A stretch of DNA of 19,981 nt from an uncultured Cellulosilyticum sp. (GTDB lineage: Bacteria > Bacillota > Clostridia > Lachnospirales > Cellulosilyticaceae). How positions within the stretch are numbered: position 1 is the stretch's first letter; each line of letters opens with the position of its first letter. The DNA is taken from assembly GCA_934725855.1 (NCBI GenBank), contig CAKVCL010000040.1, forward strand, positions 1-19,981, read 5' to 3'. This document shows positions 1 to 7,768 of this stretch, piece after piece. Made by a program: the position numbers and the translations under genes. The notes beneath the pieces were generated by a model. The model saw only the letters and a list, made by a program, of their open reading frames with translations, was not told where the DNA came from and searched no databases.

Positions 1-2
1 TT

Positions 3-50
3 AATACGCCACAAGACTAGTAATAGTATACTAGCGGTGGCGTATTTTTT
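3..50 (+). terminator. Intrinsic terminator of an upstream gene outside the window
   Basis: A 10-bp perfect stem (AATACGCCAC at 3-12 with GTGGCGTATT at 37-46) encloses an inner CTAG/CTAG pairing and runs into a T-tract on the plus strand. The T-run direction suits a plus-strand gene ending left of the window. It also lies just beyond the stop of the minus-strand chemoreceptor and may serve both directions. Confidence 0.7.
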
Positions 51-95
51 ATAGGTGTGCTTGAATTGACGCTTACATTATTTTTATAATCAGTA

Positions 96-1547
96 TTAGT
101 CTGTAATAGATTTAGATGCGGCTAATAAATCACCTGTTGCTTTTAGAATCTTTTGGTAAGTATTATAGCTCTCTGATTGAACATCTACTGTTTTTTCTGA
201 TTGTGAAGATACCTCTTCTGTCATAGCTGATAAATTACTAATATGTTCCATAATACCTTTATTTGCATCTGCTAAAACAGTACATTGTTTATCAAGCTTT
301 TCAGTAACTGTATGTGTAGTCTCAAGGAACTGTTTAATATTTGCAAAATTGTTTTCTGCTTCTTTCATTTGATTTTCTTCTTTTTCTATTTTATCAAAAG
401 TATCTTTTGTTTTTGATACCATGTTTTCTATATCTTTAACTAGTTCCCCTAAGACAGATTCTATTTGTGTTGTAAATTCATTAGTTCCTTCAGATAATTT
501 TCTGATTTCTTCTGCTACAACGGAGAAGCCTTTACCTGCTTCACCTGCTCTAGCTGCTTCAATAGAAGCGTTTAAAGCCAAAAGATTTGTTTGCGCTGAA
601 ATATTACGAATGGCATCTGTTAGATTTCCTATATTCTCTGTTTTTTTACCCAATAATTCCATGTTGGTAGCAATTTCATGACTTTGCATAACAATGGCTT
701 TTGTATCTTTGCTTAAATTACTCATTCCTTGCTGACCACTTGTTGTAATTTCAACGGCATCTGAAACACCTTTTGTAGTTGACTCAGACATTACTTGTAA
801 CTCATTAATAATATTTTGAATATTATCTGAATATTGTAATTGTTTTTGGATGCTTGTTGCTGTATCAATTGTACTTTCAGAAATCTGTTCAACAGCAGTT
901 TTACTCCATTCCATTTGTTCCTTTAAATCATTGGTTAAGTTGTCAACTTCCATAATGTTCTCTTGTAATGTTGCAGAAGTTGAACTTAAGAAATTAATTT
1001 TATCTTCTTGTGCTTGACGTTGTTTATTAATGATTGTTTCATCTTCTTTAGAAAAAATTGCCTGTCTTCTATTGGTGGTAAACCAAATTCCAATATAATT
1101 AAGTAAAATAAAAATATTTATTGTAAAATCCTTAAAAGTTGACGTTCCTAGCTTAACTCTAATTGATAATATTGCAATAACAACCGCAGTAATTGCAGAT
1201 AGTGAAAAAATGGTATATTTTATATCATGGCAAACTATAACTAGACCATTACATACAAAGGCGAATGCTAATAACAATGGATTTTGTGTAAAGAAAAATA
1301 CACCTGTAAAACCTAATCCATATAAAGTACATTCATAATATCTCATAAATGGTGATTCTGCAATTTTTCTGGATCTTAAAAGTGTTTCTATGCTTATAAC
1401 GCTTATTATAAGAAAGGCTACAGCCCATACAACTGTGATAATACTACAGCCCATAGAATAATCCATTAATGCCCAAATAACAAGTGATATAAGTAATACT
1501 TCTACACCTCTCCCAACATGCTTATTTGCTTGCTCGTTTCTACTCAT
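96..1547 (-). CDS. Methyl-accepting chemotaxis protein with multi-pass membrane anchor
   Basis: This 483-residue protein is a chemoreceptor that would signal through CheW/CheA to the flagellar motor. The N-terminal ~160 residues hold about six hydrophobic segments (near 14-33, 36-53, 70-86, 88-106, 111-129, 140-158) with only short loops, so there is no room for the usual extracytoplasmic ligand-binding domain. From about 165 onward it is a long coiled coil. The conserved MCP hairpin tip lies at about 317-350 ([16 protein letters not shown], then [14 protein letters not shown]). The start is supported by AAGGAGG upstream on the minus strand. No HAMP domain is evident between the last membrane segment and the coiled coil. 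The signal may be sensed within the membrane or from the cytoplasm, which is inference. The family call is certain; the ligand is unknown. Confidence 0.95.
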   Translation of the reverse strand: MSRNEQANKHVGRGVEVLLISLVIWALMDYSMGCSIITVVWAVAFLIISVISIETLLRSRKIAESPFMRYYECTLYGLGFTGVFFFTQNPLLLAFAFVCNGLVIVCHDIKYTIFSLSAITAVVIAILSIRVKLGTSTFKDFTINIFILLNYIGIWFTTNRRQAIFSKEDETIINKQRQAQEDKINFLSSTSATLQENIMEVDNLTNDLKEQMEWSKTAVEQISESTIDTATSIQKQLQYSDNIQNIINELQVMSESTTKGVSDAVEITTSGQQGMSNLSKDTKAIVMQSHEIATNMELLGKKTENIGNLTDAIRNISAQTNLLALNASIEAARAGEAGKGFSVVAEEIRKLSEGTNEFTTQIESVLGELVKDIENMVSKTKDTFDKIEKEENQMKEAENNFANIKQFLETTHTVTEKLDKQCTVLADANKGIMEHISNLSAMTEEVSSQSEKTVDVQSESYNTYQKILKATGDLLAASKSITD

Positions 1548-1972
1548 TTTTATTCCTCCTTAGTATGGATGCAATCATAGACATAAGTAGTCTTGTGCAT
1601 CACTATTTTTATTTTAGTGTGTTGTCATATTTTTGAATTATTTTATGTATAATATTGTAACAAAAGGAAAATTGGTTAATATGTCTATTTCAAAAGGGAT
1701 TAAGAGAGATTTTTATGCTTAATATAATAATATTATCTGTTTAATTTGGTGTCGATATATAGTTTTTTAAATAATTTTTATTTTCTTCAGTCTATTTTTT
1801 GAACTTAATTTTACTATTATAGGAAGATGCTATCTCTAATAGAAACTTCATAAGAAAGAATGTGTTAAATTAAATGTATGTATTATAAAAAAAGTGAAGG
1901 ATTTTTCCTTTTTGGACACATATATACAAGTAAAGGAGAAAAATTTATATAAATCCAAGGAGGAATTTACCT
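1548..1972. other. 425-base intergenic region, AT-rich, between divergent genes
   Basis: This gap separates the minus-strand chemoreceptor from the plus-strand small gene at 1973, so it should hold promoters for both. I see no open reading frame of note and no convincing promoter pair. A small hairpin (AAGGA 1897-1901 with TCCTT 1906-1910, followed by T residues) lies about 60 bases before the next gene. AGGAGG just upstream of 1973 is the ribosome binding site of that gene. Confidence 0.5.
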
Positions 1973-2350
1973 ATGAGAAAAATCTGTTATTACCCAGAGT
2001 TTACAACGATAACGGGAAGTGTGACTGCAGCTTTACTGATGTCACAGCTTGAGTTTTGGTTTAAAGTAACTGGTGGAAAGAGTTTTTACAAATTTATGGA
2101 ACCCTGTGAACATGGCTATTATAAAGCAGGAGACAGTTGGCAAGAAGAGCTGATGATGAGTAGCAGTGAGATTCGAACAGCTTTTAAAAAAATAGGGATT
2201 GCTTATAAATCCAAAAAAGAATTTATGGAGCATGAGAATGATATTTTTCAAGGCAAAATGTATGCTTCTTACTATGATCGTATGCGTAAGATGACTTTTT
2301 ATTTTAGAAATGCAGGCAAGGTAAAAGAGATTTTTGAGGAGGTGCTTTAG
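1973..2350 (+). CDS. Small winged-helix-like protein resembling phage/plasmid replication N-terminal domains
   Basis: A 125-residue protein. The opening (about 10-30, containing GSVTAALLMSQLEFWF) and the following aromatic, charged stretch with W56 resemble the N-terminal winged-helix domain of phage and conjugative-element replication or DnaD-like proteins, in which an 'A-LLSQL-YW' helix precedes a helix-turn-helix. Here the helix-turn-helix would be about 55-75 (SWQEELMMSSSEIRTAFKKI), and the strand pair near 95-112 (ASYYDRMRKMTFYFRN) would form the wing. The C-terminal helicase-loader or replication part is absent, so this is a stand-alone domain, perhaps a relic of a mobile element or a domesticated DNA-binding protein. 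Good AGGAGG site upstream. It ends exactly where the next gene starts (TAG then ATG), so the two are translationally coupled. DNA binding is inferred, not shown. Confidence 0.75.
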   Translation: MRKICYYPEFTTITGSVTAALLMSQLEFWFKVTGGKSFYKFMEPCEHGYYKAGDSWQEELMMSSSEIRTAFKKIGIAYKSKKEFMEHENDIFQGKMYASYYDRMRKMTFYFRNAGKVKEIFEEVL

Positions 2351-2593
2351 ATGAGTCGTTATAAAGATTTAGAGGCAGTTAAAGTAGCTGTTGAGGAAAA
2401 CGAAGCAAGACTTAAAAAATGCTCACATCATGACTTTTTCAAACCTGAAAGTGAGGGACTCTATAGCTTTACTTATACCTGCAGAAACTGTGGTGGAAGA
2501 GTTGACAAAATGGCAGCAAGTTATTACGTTATTGGATATGCACATGGTCAAGAAAAAAGGAATAACGAGCAAGAAGAAAGAGAGCATAAGTAA
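2351..2593 (+). CDS. Small zinc-ribbon-like hypothetical protein
   Basis: An 80-residue hydrophilic protein whose ATG follows directly on the stop codon of the preceding gene; GAGGAGGTG inside the end of that gene serves as ribosome binding site. Visible metal-ligand candidates are C24-x2-H27 and C44-x2-C47 (TCRNCGG), a layout typical of a small zinc ribbon. The C-terminus is very polar (QEKRNNEQEEREHK). I do not recognise a named family. Tight coupling to the winged-helix protein suggests the two act together, possibly as remnants of a mobile element. Function unknown. Confidence 0.7.
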   Translation: MSRYKDLEAVKVAVEENEARLKKCSHHDFFKPESEGLYSFTYTCRNCGGRVDKMAASYYVIGYAHGQEKRNNEQEEREHK

Positions 2594-2635
2594 TAATTTT
2601 GTGAGTTTATGGTAATACGTTAGGGGGAAATAAAT

Positions 2636-3640
2636 GTGATAAGGATAAAAGACATAGCTGATGAAATAGGAGTTAGTGCCACAACAGTATCTAACGTTAT
2701 TCATGGAAAGGATCAGCGTGTTTCAAAGGATACAAAGGAAAAGATTGAAAGAGCTTTAAAGGAAAAAGGCTATGTGCCGAGGATGAGTGCCTTAATGTTG
2801 GCTAGAGATCATTCTGGCATGATAGGGGTTGTTATTAACAAGAGGAAGGATTCAGATAGTATTACACTAGAGGACCCTTATTTTAGTTCTTTAGTAGGTT
2901 ACTTAGAATATTTTATTCGAAAAAATGGGCGTTATATGTTAATTATAGCAGAGCAAGATGAGGAGGAAATTATCAAACAAGCATATTCTTGGAATTTAGA
3001 GGGGCTTATTGTATGCAATAGAGGTGAGGAAGAATTGCTTGACTTAAGTAGACACTATAATGGTTCACTCATATCAGTAGATACTTACTTAAGCCATCCA
3101 GTGGATTTTATTCATATCATGACGGATGATTTTAGTGGTGGTTATCAAATGGCAAAATATCTGATAAGCAGGGGAAAAAAGAAAATTTCTATGGTTGCAG
3201 ATAATGACTATGGTGTAGATCATTACAGATGGTTAGGATTTAGAGAGGCAATGGTAGAGGAAAAGTTAGAAATTACAAAGGATAGTCGTATTATTATTTC
3301 AACTGACTATGAGGAACGAATTGAAGAGTATAAAAATCATTTAGCATTTTACAGAAGCCGGGAAGCGCTATTTTTTGCTTCTGATTATTATGCGTTAGAG
3401 GCATCTTCATTTTTTATGAGTATGGGGATACATATTCCAAATGACTTATCTATAGCAGGATTTGACCATCTTTTATATGCAAGACTGCTGCATCCTAGAT
3501 TGACGACTATTCATCAAGCAATTGATCAAAAAGCAGAGATGGCAGTTAATGCACTTTTGGAACAGATAAGGCAAAAGGAAATTAAAGACAAAAAAAGAGA
3601 GTTACCTGTAAAACTAATTATTGGTGAATCAACAAATTGA
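2636..3640 (+). CDS. LacI-family transcriptional repressor
   Basis: 334 residues, the normal length for the family. An N-terminal LacI helix-turn-helix occupies about 4-23 (IKDIADEIGVSATTVSNVI), a hinge-like segment about 48-58 (PRMSALMLA), and a periplasmic-binding-protein-like effector domain follows from about 60 (MIGVVI) to the end. Conserved effector-domain landmarks include TDDFSGGYQMAKYL and DLSIAGFDHLLYARLLHP, followed by LTTIHQ. The start is GTG at 2636 behind AGGGGG; the ATG two bases earlier is followed at once by a stop in its own frame and cannot be used. The gene lies directly upstream of an oligo-1,6-glucosidase, so it most likely represses that gene, and perhaps the transporter further on, in response to a sugar. 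Family certain; target and effector inferred. Confidence 0.93.
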   Translation: MIRIKDIADEIGVSATTVSNVIHGKDQRVSKDTKEKIERALKEKGYVPRMSALMLARDHSGMIGVVINKRKDSDSITLEDPYFSSLVGYLEYFIRKNGRYMLIIAEQDEEEIIKQAYSWNLEGLIVCNRGEEELLDLSRHYNGSLISVDTYLSHPVDFIHIMTDDFSGGYQMAKYLISRGKKKISMVADNDYGVDHYRWLGFREAMVEEKLEITKDSRIIISTDYEERIEEYKNHLAFYRSREALFFASDYYALEASSFFMSMGIHIPNDLSIAGFDHLLYARLLHPRLTTIHQAIDQKAEMAVNALLEQIRQKEIKDKKRELPVKLIIGESTN

Positions 3641-3684
3641 ACATATTTTACAAAAATAACTTATAAAAATTGAGTATTAAGTTG

Positions 3685-3698
3685 GTTATGCGCAAAAC
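3685..3698. promoter_or_regulatory. Candidate LacI-family operator upstream of the glucosidase
   Basis: GTTATGCGCAAAAC is an inverted repeat with six of seven base pairs complementary and a central CG, the usual geometry of LacI-family operators. It sits four bases upstream of a candidate -35 element at 3702, between the LacI-family gene and the glucosidase. Binding is inferred only. Confidence 0.4.
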
Positions 3699-3701
3699 TT
3701 A

Positions 3702-3730
3702 TTGACTTCCAATTCTAGAAATGATAAAAA
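3702..3730 (+). promoter_or_regulatory. Candidate sigma-A promoter of the glucosidase
   Basis: TTGACT (3702-3707) is followed after 17 bases by TAAAAA (3725-3730), a good -35 with a weak -10. The spacer contains the palindrome TTCTAGAA (3713-3720), a second possible operator. The glucosidase start is 80 bases further on. Confidence 0.4.
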
Positions 3731-3809
3731 TAATTTGAATTTAGTTTAGCTGCTAGATAATAAAATCAAAGGGAATAGAAATTACTTAGTTAGTCAAAGG
3801 GGAAAGAAT

Positions 3810-5489
3810 ATGAATAGAGTATGGTGGAAAGAAGCAGTTGTGTATCAAATTTATCCAAGAAGTTTTATGGATGCTAATGGAGATGGGATTGGTGATTTAC
3901 AAGGAATCAAACAACGACTTCCCTATTTAAAAGAGTTAGGCATAGATGTTATTTGGTTATCTCCAGTATATCAATCTCCAAATGCAGATAATGGGTATGA
4001 TATTAGCGACTATAGAAACATTATGACTGAGTTTGGAACAATGACGGATTTTGATGAAATGTTAGAAACAGCCCATGAATTAGGTATTAAAATTATGATG
4101 GATTTAGTGGTTAATCATACATCAGATGAGCATGCTTGGTTTGTGGAAAGTAGAAAAAGTATCAATAACCCATATCGAGACTATTACATTTGGAGAAAAG
4201 GAAAAGAAGGAAATAAAGAGCCGAATAACTGGGGTTCAATATTTGGTGGTTCTGCATGGAAATATGATAAAACAACAGATATGTATTATCTACATCTTTT
4301 TGCAGAAAAGCAACCAGACTTGAATTGGGATAACAAGAAGGTACGTGACAACATTTTTGATATGATGGATTGGTGGTGTCAAAAAGGAATAGATGGCTTT
4401 AGAATGGATGTTATTAGTATGATTTCAAAAGTACCAGGACTTCCAGATGGGAATGCGCCTGAAGGAGAGTATGCAGATAGTAGCCCATACTGTGTAAATG
4501 GACCACATGTTCATGAATATTTAAGAGAAATGAATGAAAGAGTACTTTCAAAATATGATTTGATAACAGTGGGTGAAGCATCTGGTGTAACCATTGAAGA
4601 AGCTAAGAAATATGCAGGAGAAAAATCAAACGAATTAAATATGGTTTTTCAATTTGAGCATGTATGCGGTGGTAAACACCATGTGAATAAATATGGTAAG
4701 TGGGATGCCGAACCTATGGAGCTTACTGAACTAAAAGAAACTCTAGCTAAGTGGCAAAATGGATTAGAAAACACAGCGTGGAATAGTTTGTATTTTAGCA
4801 ATCATGATCAACCACGTTCTGTATCAAGATTTGGAAATGATAGTAAGGCTTATCGTGAAGTATCTGCTAAAATGTTAGCTACTGTATTACATATGATGCA
4901 AGGAACACCATATATTTATCAAGGTGAAGAACTTGGCATGACGAATGTTTATTTTGAAAACCTAGAAGACTACAAAGATATTGAAGCCTTAAATGCATAT
5001 AAAGAATTAACAGGTGATAAACATTTGCCACATGAACAAGTCATGACTTATTTAAAGAAAATAGGTAGAGATAATGCAAGAACGCCAATGCAATGGGATA
5101 CAAGTCAAAATGCAGGCTTTTCAAAAGGAACACCTTGGATTAAGGTTAATCCTAATTATACAGAAATCAATGCAGAAGAAGAAATCAATAATCCAGATTC
5201 AGTATTCAACTATTATAAGAAGCTAATCGCTTTACGTCATGAAAAAGAAATCATTGTATACGGTGAGTTTAAATTACTTTTACCAGAGGACGAGAATTTA
5301 TTTGTTTATACTAGAACCTTAGAGGATGAAGAGTTATTGATTATATGTAACTTTACAGAAAAAGAACTTGAAGTACCAGCATGTATTAAAGAAAAAGTAG
5401 CTTCAGCACAAGAAAAACTTATTAGCAATTATAAGGAAGATGCAAAGAATATTAGACCTTATGAAGCTGCCGTTTATCAGATAAGATAG
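3810..5489 (+). CDS. Oligo-1,6-glucosidase (GH13 alpha-glucosidase)
   Basis: 559 residues, the standard length for the oligo-1,6-glucosidase/alpha-glucosidase group of GH13 (subfamily 31 type). No signal peptide, so cytoplasmic. The (beta/alpha)8 barrel motifs are intact: VVYQIYPRSF (10-19), DLVVNH (98-103), GFRMDVI with the nucleophile D200, GEASG with the acid/base E256, and NHDQPR with the transition-state stabiliser D333. The residue after the nucleophile is Val201; in this group Val is associated with alpha-1,6 specificity (isomaltose, isomalto-oligosaccharides), and Thr with alpha-1,4 (maltose). QPDLNWDN (168-175) is also typical. The start ATG follows AAAGGGG. It lies downstream of the LacI-family gene, likely its regulator. 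Products would be glucose from the non-reducing end of imported oligosaccharides. Related trehalose-6-phosphate hydrolase is a less likely alternative. Confidence 0.92.
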   Translation: MNRVWWKEAVVYQIYPRSFMDANGDGIGDLQGIKQRLPYLKELGIDVIWLSPVYQSPNADNGYDISDYRNIMTEFGTMTDFDEMLETAHELGIKIMMDLVVNHTSDEHAWFVESRKSINNPYRDYYIWRKGKEGNKEPNNWGSIFGGSAWKYDKTTDMYYLHLFAEKQPDLNWDNKKVRDNIFDMMDWWCQKGIDGFRMDVISMISKVPGLPDGNAPEGEYADSSPYCVNGPHVHEYLREMNERVLSKYDLITVGEASGVTIEEAKKYAGEKSNELNMVFQFEHVCGGKHHVNKYGKWDAEPMELTELKETLAKWQNGLENTAWNSLYFSNHDQPRSVSRFGNDSKAYREVSAKMLATVLHMMQGTPYIYQGEELGMTNVYFENLEDYKDIEALNAYKELTGDKHLPHEQVMTYLKKIGRDNARTPMQWDTSQNAGFSKGTPWIKVNPNYTEINAEEEINNPDSVFNYYKKLIALRHEKEIIVYGEFKLLLPEDENLFVYTRTLEDEELLIICNFTEKELEVPACIKEKVASAQEKLISNYKEDAKNIRPYEAAVYQIR

Positions 5490-5492
5490 TAA

Positions 5493-5792
5493 ATTACCAC
5501 TAGGAAATTCAAAGAAATAGCGCATATGTCGTTTAGAGAGTATTTAAGGCGTAGACGTTTAGCATTTGCACTCATTGAGGTGCGTGATAGCACAAGAGAT
5601 CTTTTAGAGATTGCTTTAGATTATGGCTTTTCCTCTCATGAAGCTTTTACAAGGGCTTTTAAGGAAGCTTATGGCATAAATCCAAGTGAATATCGCAAGA
5701 AGCCGATACCTTTTGTTCTTCGTACTAAGATTACACCTTTTGACCGTTACTTTTTAGGAATGGATGTGCCTGAAGGGAAATATATTAGATGA
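5493..5792 (+). pseudogene. Remnant of an AraC-family regulator (C-terminal half of the DNA-binding domain)
   Basis: An open frame beginning three bases after the glucosidase stop reads as the second half of an AraC DNA-binding domain: KFKEIAHMSFREYLRRRRL is the linker-helix region, and LLEIALDYGFSSHEAFTRAF with YGINPSEYR is the second helix-turn-helix. The sensory domain and first helix-turn-helix are missing. The frame stops shortly after a short tail (PFDRYFLGM), where relatives usually carry a longer C-terminal effector domain, so it appears truncated at both ends. The first ATG (5526) has no ribosome binding site. Most likely a deletion fused the glucosidase end to this relic. An expressed 88-residue one-helix-turn-helix protein is possible but less likely. 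Confidence 0.75.
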
Positions 5793-5902
5793 CTGCAAAA
5801 AAACTTGGAAATGAGAATTTTTATAAGGGGAAGTTCTTTGATTAATTTATAAAACAGATAAGGCAAGGCATGTGCCTAAAAAACAAATAAAGACAGGAAT
5901 AA

Positions 5903-5947
5903 AAATACGCTGATATTCAAAATACGTGGATATCAGCGTATTTTTTT
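5903..5947 (+). terminator. Strong intrinsic terminator after the glucosidase/AraC-remnant block
   Basis: A perfect 14-bp stem (AAATACGCTGATAT at 5903-5916 with ATATCAGCGTATTT at 5930-5943) with a 13-base loop, followed by a T-run. It isolates the LacI/glucosidase region from the transporter block that begins at about 6060. The A-run on the left flank means it may also act on the other strand. Confidence 0.85.
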
Positions 5948-5987
5948 AATTTCTATTATTTTTAGAGGTTAATTAAAGATTAGTCTG

Positions 5988-6004
5988 TTATAGTCCTACT
6001 ATAA
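5988..6004. promoter_or_regulatory. Perfect inverted repeat upstream of the transporter operon, candidate operator
   Basis: TTATAGT-CCT-ACTATAA is a perfect 7-bp inverted repeat with a 3-base spacer, lying 55 bases before the first permease start and overlapping possible -10 hexamers (TATAGT, TATAAG). No convincing -35 is visible, which would fit an activator- or repressor-controlled promoter. The cognate regulator is unknown. Confidence 0.4.
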
Positions 6005-6059
6005 GAAGTTTGCCCATTGCATTAAGAGAATGAAGGATGGAATGAAGAGGAAGATGAAA

Positions 6060-6905
6060 ATGAAAAAATTAAAGAAATGGAAGGGACTTATATTTGTTTT
6101 GCCAAGCTTAATCGGAGTGGTCATTTTTTATATTGTTCCTTTTATATCAAGTGCGATTTATTGTTTTACGACAGGGGTAGTGGACAGGCAGTTTGTTGGA
6201 TTTGCTAATTTTATTGCCCTTTTTCATAATGAAGCCTACCGCCTAGCAGTTAAAAATACCTGTATCATGATGGGCATGGGGCTACCTATACTTTGCACAC
6301 TGGCGATTATACTTGCCTTAGTGATTGAAAAAAATCTAAATAAATATCGGTCTTTGCAGGGATGGCTATTAATTTCTATGGCACTACCTACAGCTTCTAT
6401 GGTGCTTGTGTGGCGTGCCGTGTTTGAAACAAGAGGGATACTAAATGGTCTTTTAGGAACGCAAGTGGATTGGCTGGGTAGTGACTATGCCCCTTTTATT
6501 GTAGTCGGGTTAATGGTTTGGAAGAACCTTGGTTATGATATTTTACTGATTACAAGCAGTCTTTTGACTTTGCCAAGAGAATATGAGGAAGCAGCAAGTG
6601 TGGAGGGAGCTAGTGGCGTTAGAATTGCTTTATTTATCAAATTACCACTTTTAGTACCGATGTTATTTTTTATGGGGATTATTTCCTTACTAAATTGTCT
6701 CAAAATCTTTAGAGAGGTGTATTTATTGCAAGGAGATTATCCACACAAAAGTATTTATATGTTGCAGCATTTTATGAATAACAATTTTAAGAATTTAAGT
6801 TATGAAATGTTAACGACTGCGGCTTTTATTTTATATGTGGTGATTTTTATTATTATCTATTTTATAACAAGGTGGCAACAGCGTTACACAGAAAGTGTGG
6901 GTTAG
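6060..6905 (+). CDS. Carbohydrate-type ABC transporter permease, MalF/UgpA-like
   Basis: A 281-residue integral membrane protein with about six hydrophobic segments (roughly 9-33, 68-90, 101-122, 145-165, 196-219, 251-275 from this start). The cytoplasmic EAA loop that docks the ATPase is clear at about 177-200 (EAASVEGASG, then IKLPLLVP). It is the MalF-like partner of a CUT1 sugar importer. Four in-frame ATGs lie at 6030, 6042, 6054 and 6060; I chose 6060 because GAGGAAG ends six bases before it, but 6030 or 6042 would add up to ten basic residues. It is followed closely by the second permease. No ATPase gene is present nearby, as is common for CUT1 importers of Gram-positives that share an MsmX-like ATPase. 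Substrate cannot be told from sequence; isomalto-oligosaccharide is suggested only by the neighbouring glucosidase. Confidence 0.93.
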   Translation: MKKLKKWKGLIFVLPSLIGVVIFYIVPFISSAIYCFTTGVVDRQFVGFANFIALFHNEAYRLAVKNTCIMMGMGLPILCTLAIILALVIEKNLNKYRSLQGWLLISMALPTASMVLVWRAVFETRGILNGLLGTQVDWLGSDYAPFIVVGLMVWKNLGYDILLITSSLLTLPREYEEAASVEGASGVRIALFIKLPLLVPMLFFMGIISLLNCLKIFREVYLLQGDYPHKSIYMLQHFMNNNFKNLSYEMLTTAAFILYVVIFIIIYFITRWQQRYTESVG

Positions 6906-6920
6906 GAGGTGATGTTAAGG

Positions 6921-7754
6921 ATGGTGAAAAAGGGAATTTCTCATTTAATGGCGATGGCACTTATTCTAATGGTATTTTTGCCAGTGGTATTTGTGGTTTC
7001 CCATTCGTTTAAGGGAATAGGTTTTATTCAGGCTATTTATTACTCTGAAGAAGCGACGATATGGCAAAGAGTATGGCTAAAGCCCTTTTACTTTAACTTA
7101 GAACAATATTATCAGGTGCTTTTTAGAACGCCTAAGTTACTTTATATGTTTTGGAATTCCATTTTTATTGTCGTGCCTATTGTGATAGGGCAGATTGGAA
7201 TTGCTTTTTTGGCAGCTTATGGACTGAGTAAACTAAAGTTTCCAGGCTCTAATATAATCTTTTTTATTTATATCATTATTATGCTTATGCCATTTCAAGT
7301 TACATTAGTACCTAACTATATTATGCTCAGTCGATTAGAGTTACTCGATACGAAGTGGGCACTTATTTTTCCAGGGGTATTTAATACCTTTAGTGTGTTT
7401 TTCTTAAAGCAGTTTATTGAAGGCATTGATGAAAGCTTTTTAGAGGAAGCAAGATTACTTGGTGCAAGTGAAAGGCAAATTTTAGTCCATATTATTTTGC
7501 CACTATGCAAACCGATACTCATTAGCGTGGTAATGTTTGTCTTTATTGATTATTGGAGTATGGTGGAACAGCCTATTACCTTTATTAAGACGGCACTTAA
7601 ACAGCCACTTTCAGCTTATTTAAGTGTCATTGAAGGGGTAAAACAGGACATTGGTTTTGCAAGTAGTGTGCTTTATATGGTGCTGCCAATCGGACTAGCG
7701 ATTTATGCACAAAATGACCTCACAGAGGGGCTTAGAATAACAAGTTTAAAATAA
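6921..7754 (+). CDS. Carbohydrate-type ABC transporter permease, MalG/UgpE-like
   Basis: A 277-residue membrane protein and the second half of the import channel. Hydrophobic segments appear at about 8-27, 77-100, 112-133, 146-163, 190-212 and 240-262. The EAA loop is EEARLLGASERQ at about 175-186, followed by IILPLCKP. GTG at 6909 and ATG at 6912 are in frame, but they overlap the AGGAGGTGA ribosome site (6904-6912). ATG 6921, eight bases downstream of that site, is the better start. The ribosome site begins inside the stop codon of the preceding permease, so the pair is tightly coupled. The C-terminus (LTEGLRITSLK) corresponds to the usual 'F..G...GAVKG' tail of MalG-type permeases, in weakened form. 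Operon continues into the HlyD-like gene after 14 bases. Confidence 0.93.
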   Translation: MVKKGISHLMAMALILMVFLPVVFVVSHSFKGIGFIQAIYYSEEATIWQRVWLKPFYFNLEQYYQVLFRTPKLLYMFWNSIFIVVPIVIGQIGIAFLAAYGLSKLKFPGSNIIFFIYIIIMLMPFQVTLVPNYIMLSRLELLDTKWALIFPGVFNTFSVFFLKQFIEGIDESFLEEARLLGASERQILVHIILPLCKPILISVVMFVFIDYWSMVEQPITFIKTALKQPLSAYLSVIEGVKQDIGFASSVLYMVLPIGLAIYAQNDLTEGLRITSLK

Positions 7755-7768
7755 GGTGGAGGAGAGCT

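Noticed and set aside
1751..1758. GTCGATAT, resembling the -10 of a flagellar sigma-D promoter
   Set aside because: It points away from the chemoreceptor gene and has no TAAA-like -35 at the right distance.
1897..1913. AAGGA/TCCTT hairpin with following T residues before the small gene at 1973
   Set aside because: The stem is only five base pairs with little GC, and there is no upstream gene on that strand for it to terminate.
5789..5845. Short frame after the AraC remnant (MTAKKLGNENF...)
   Set aside because: Eighteen codons, no ribosome site and no resemblance to the missing AraC C-terminus.
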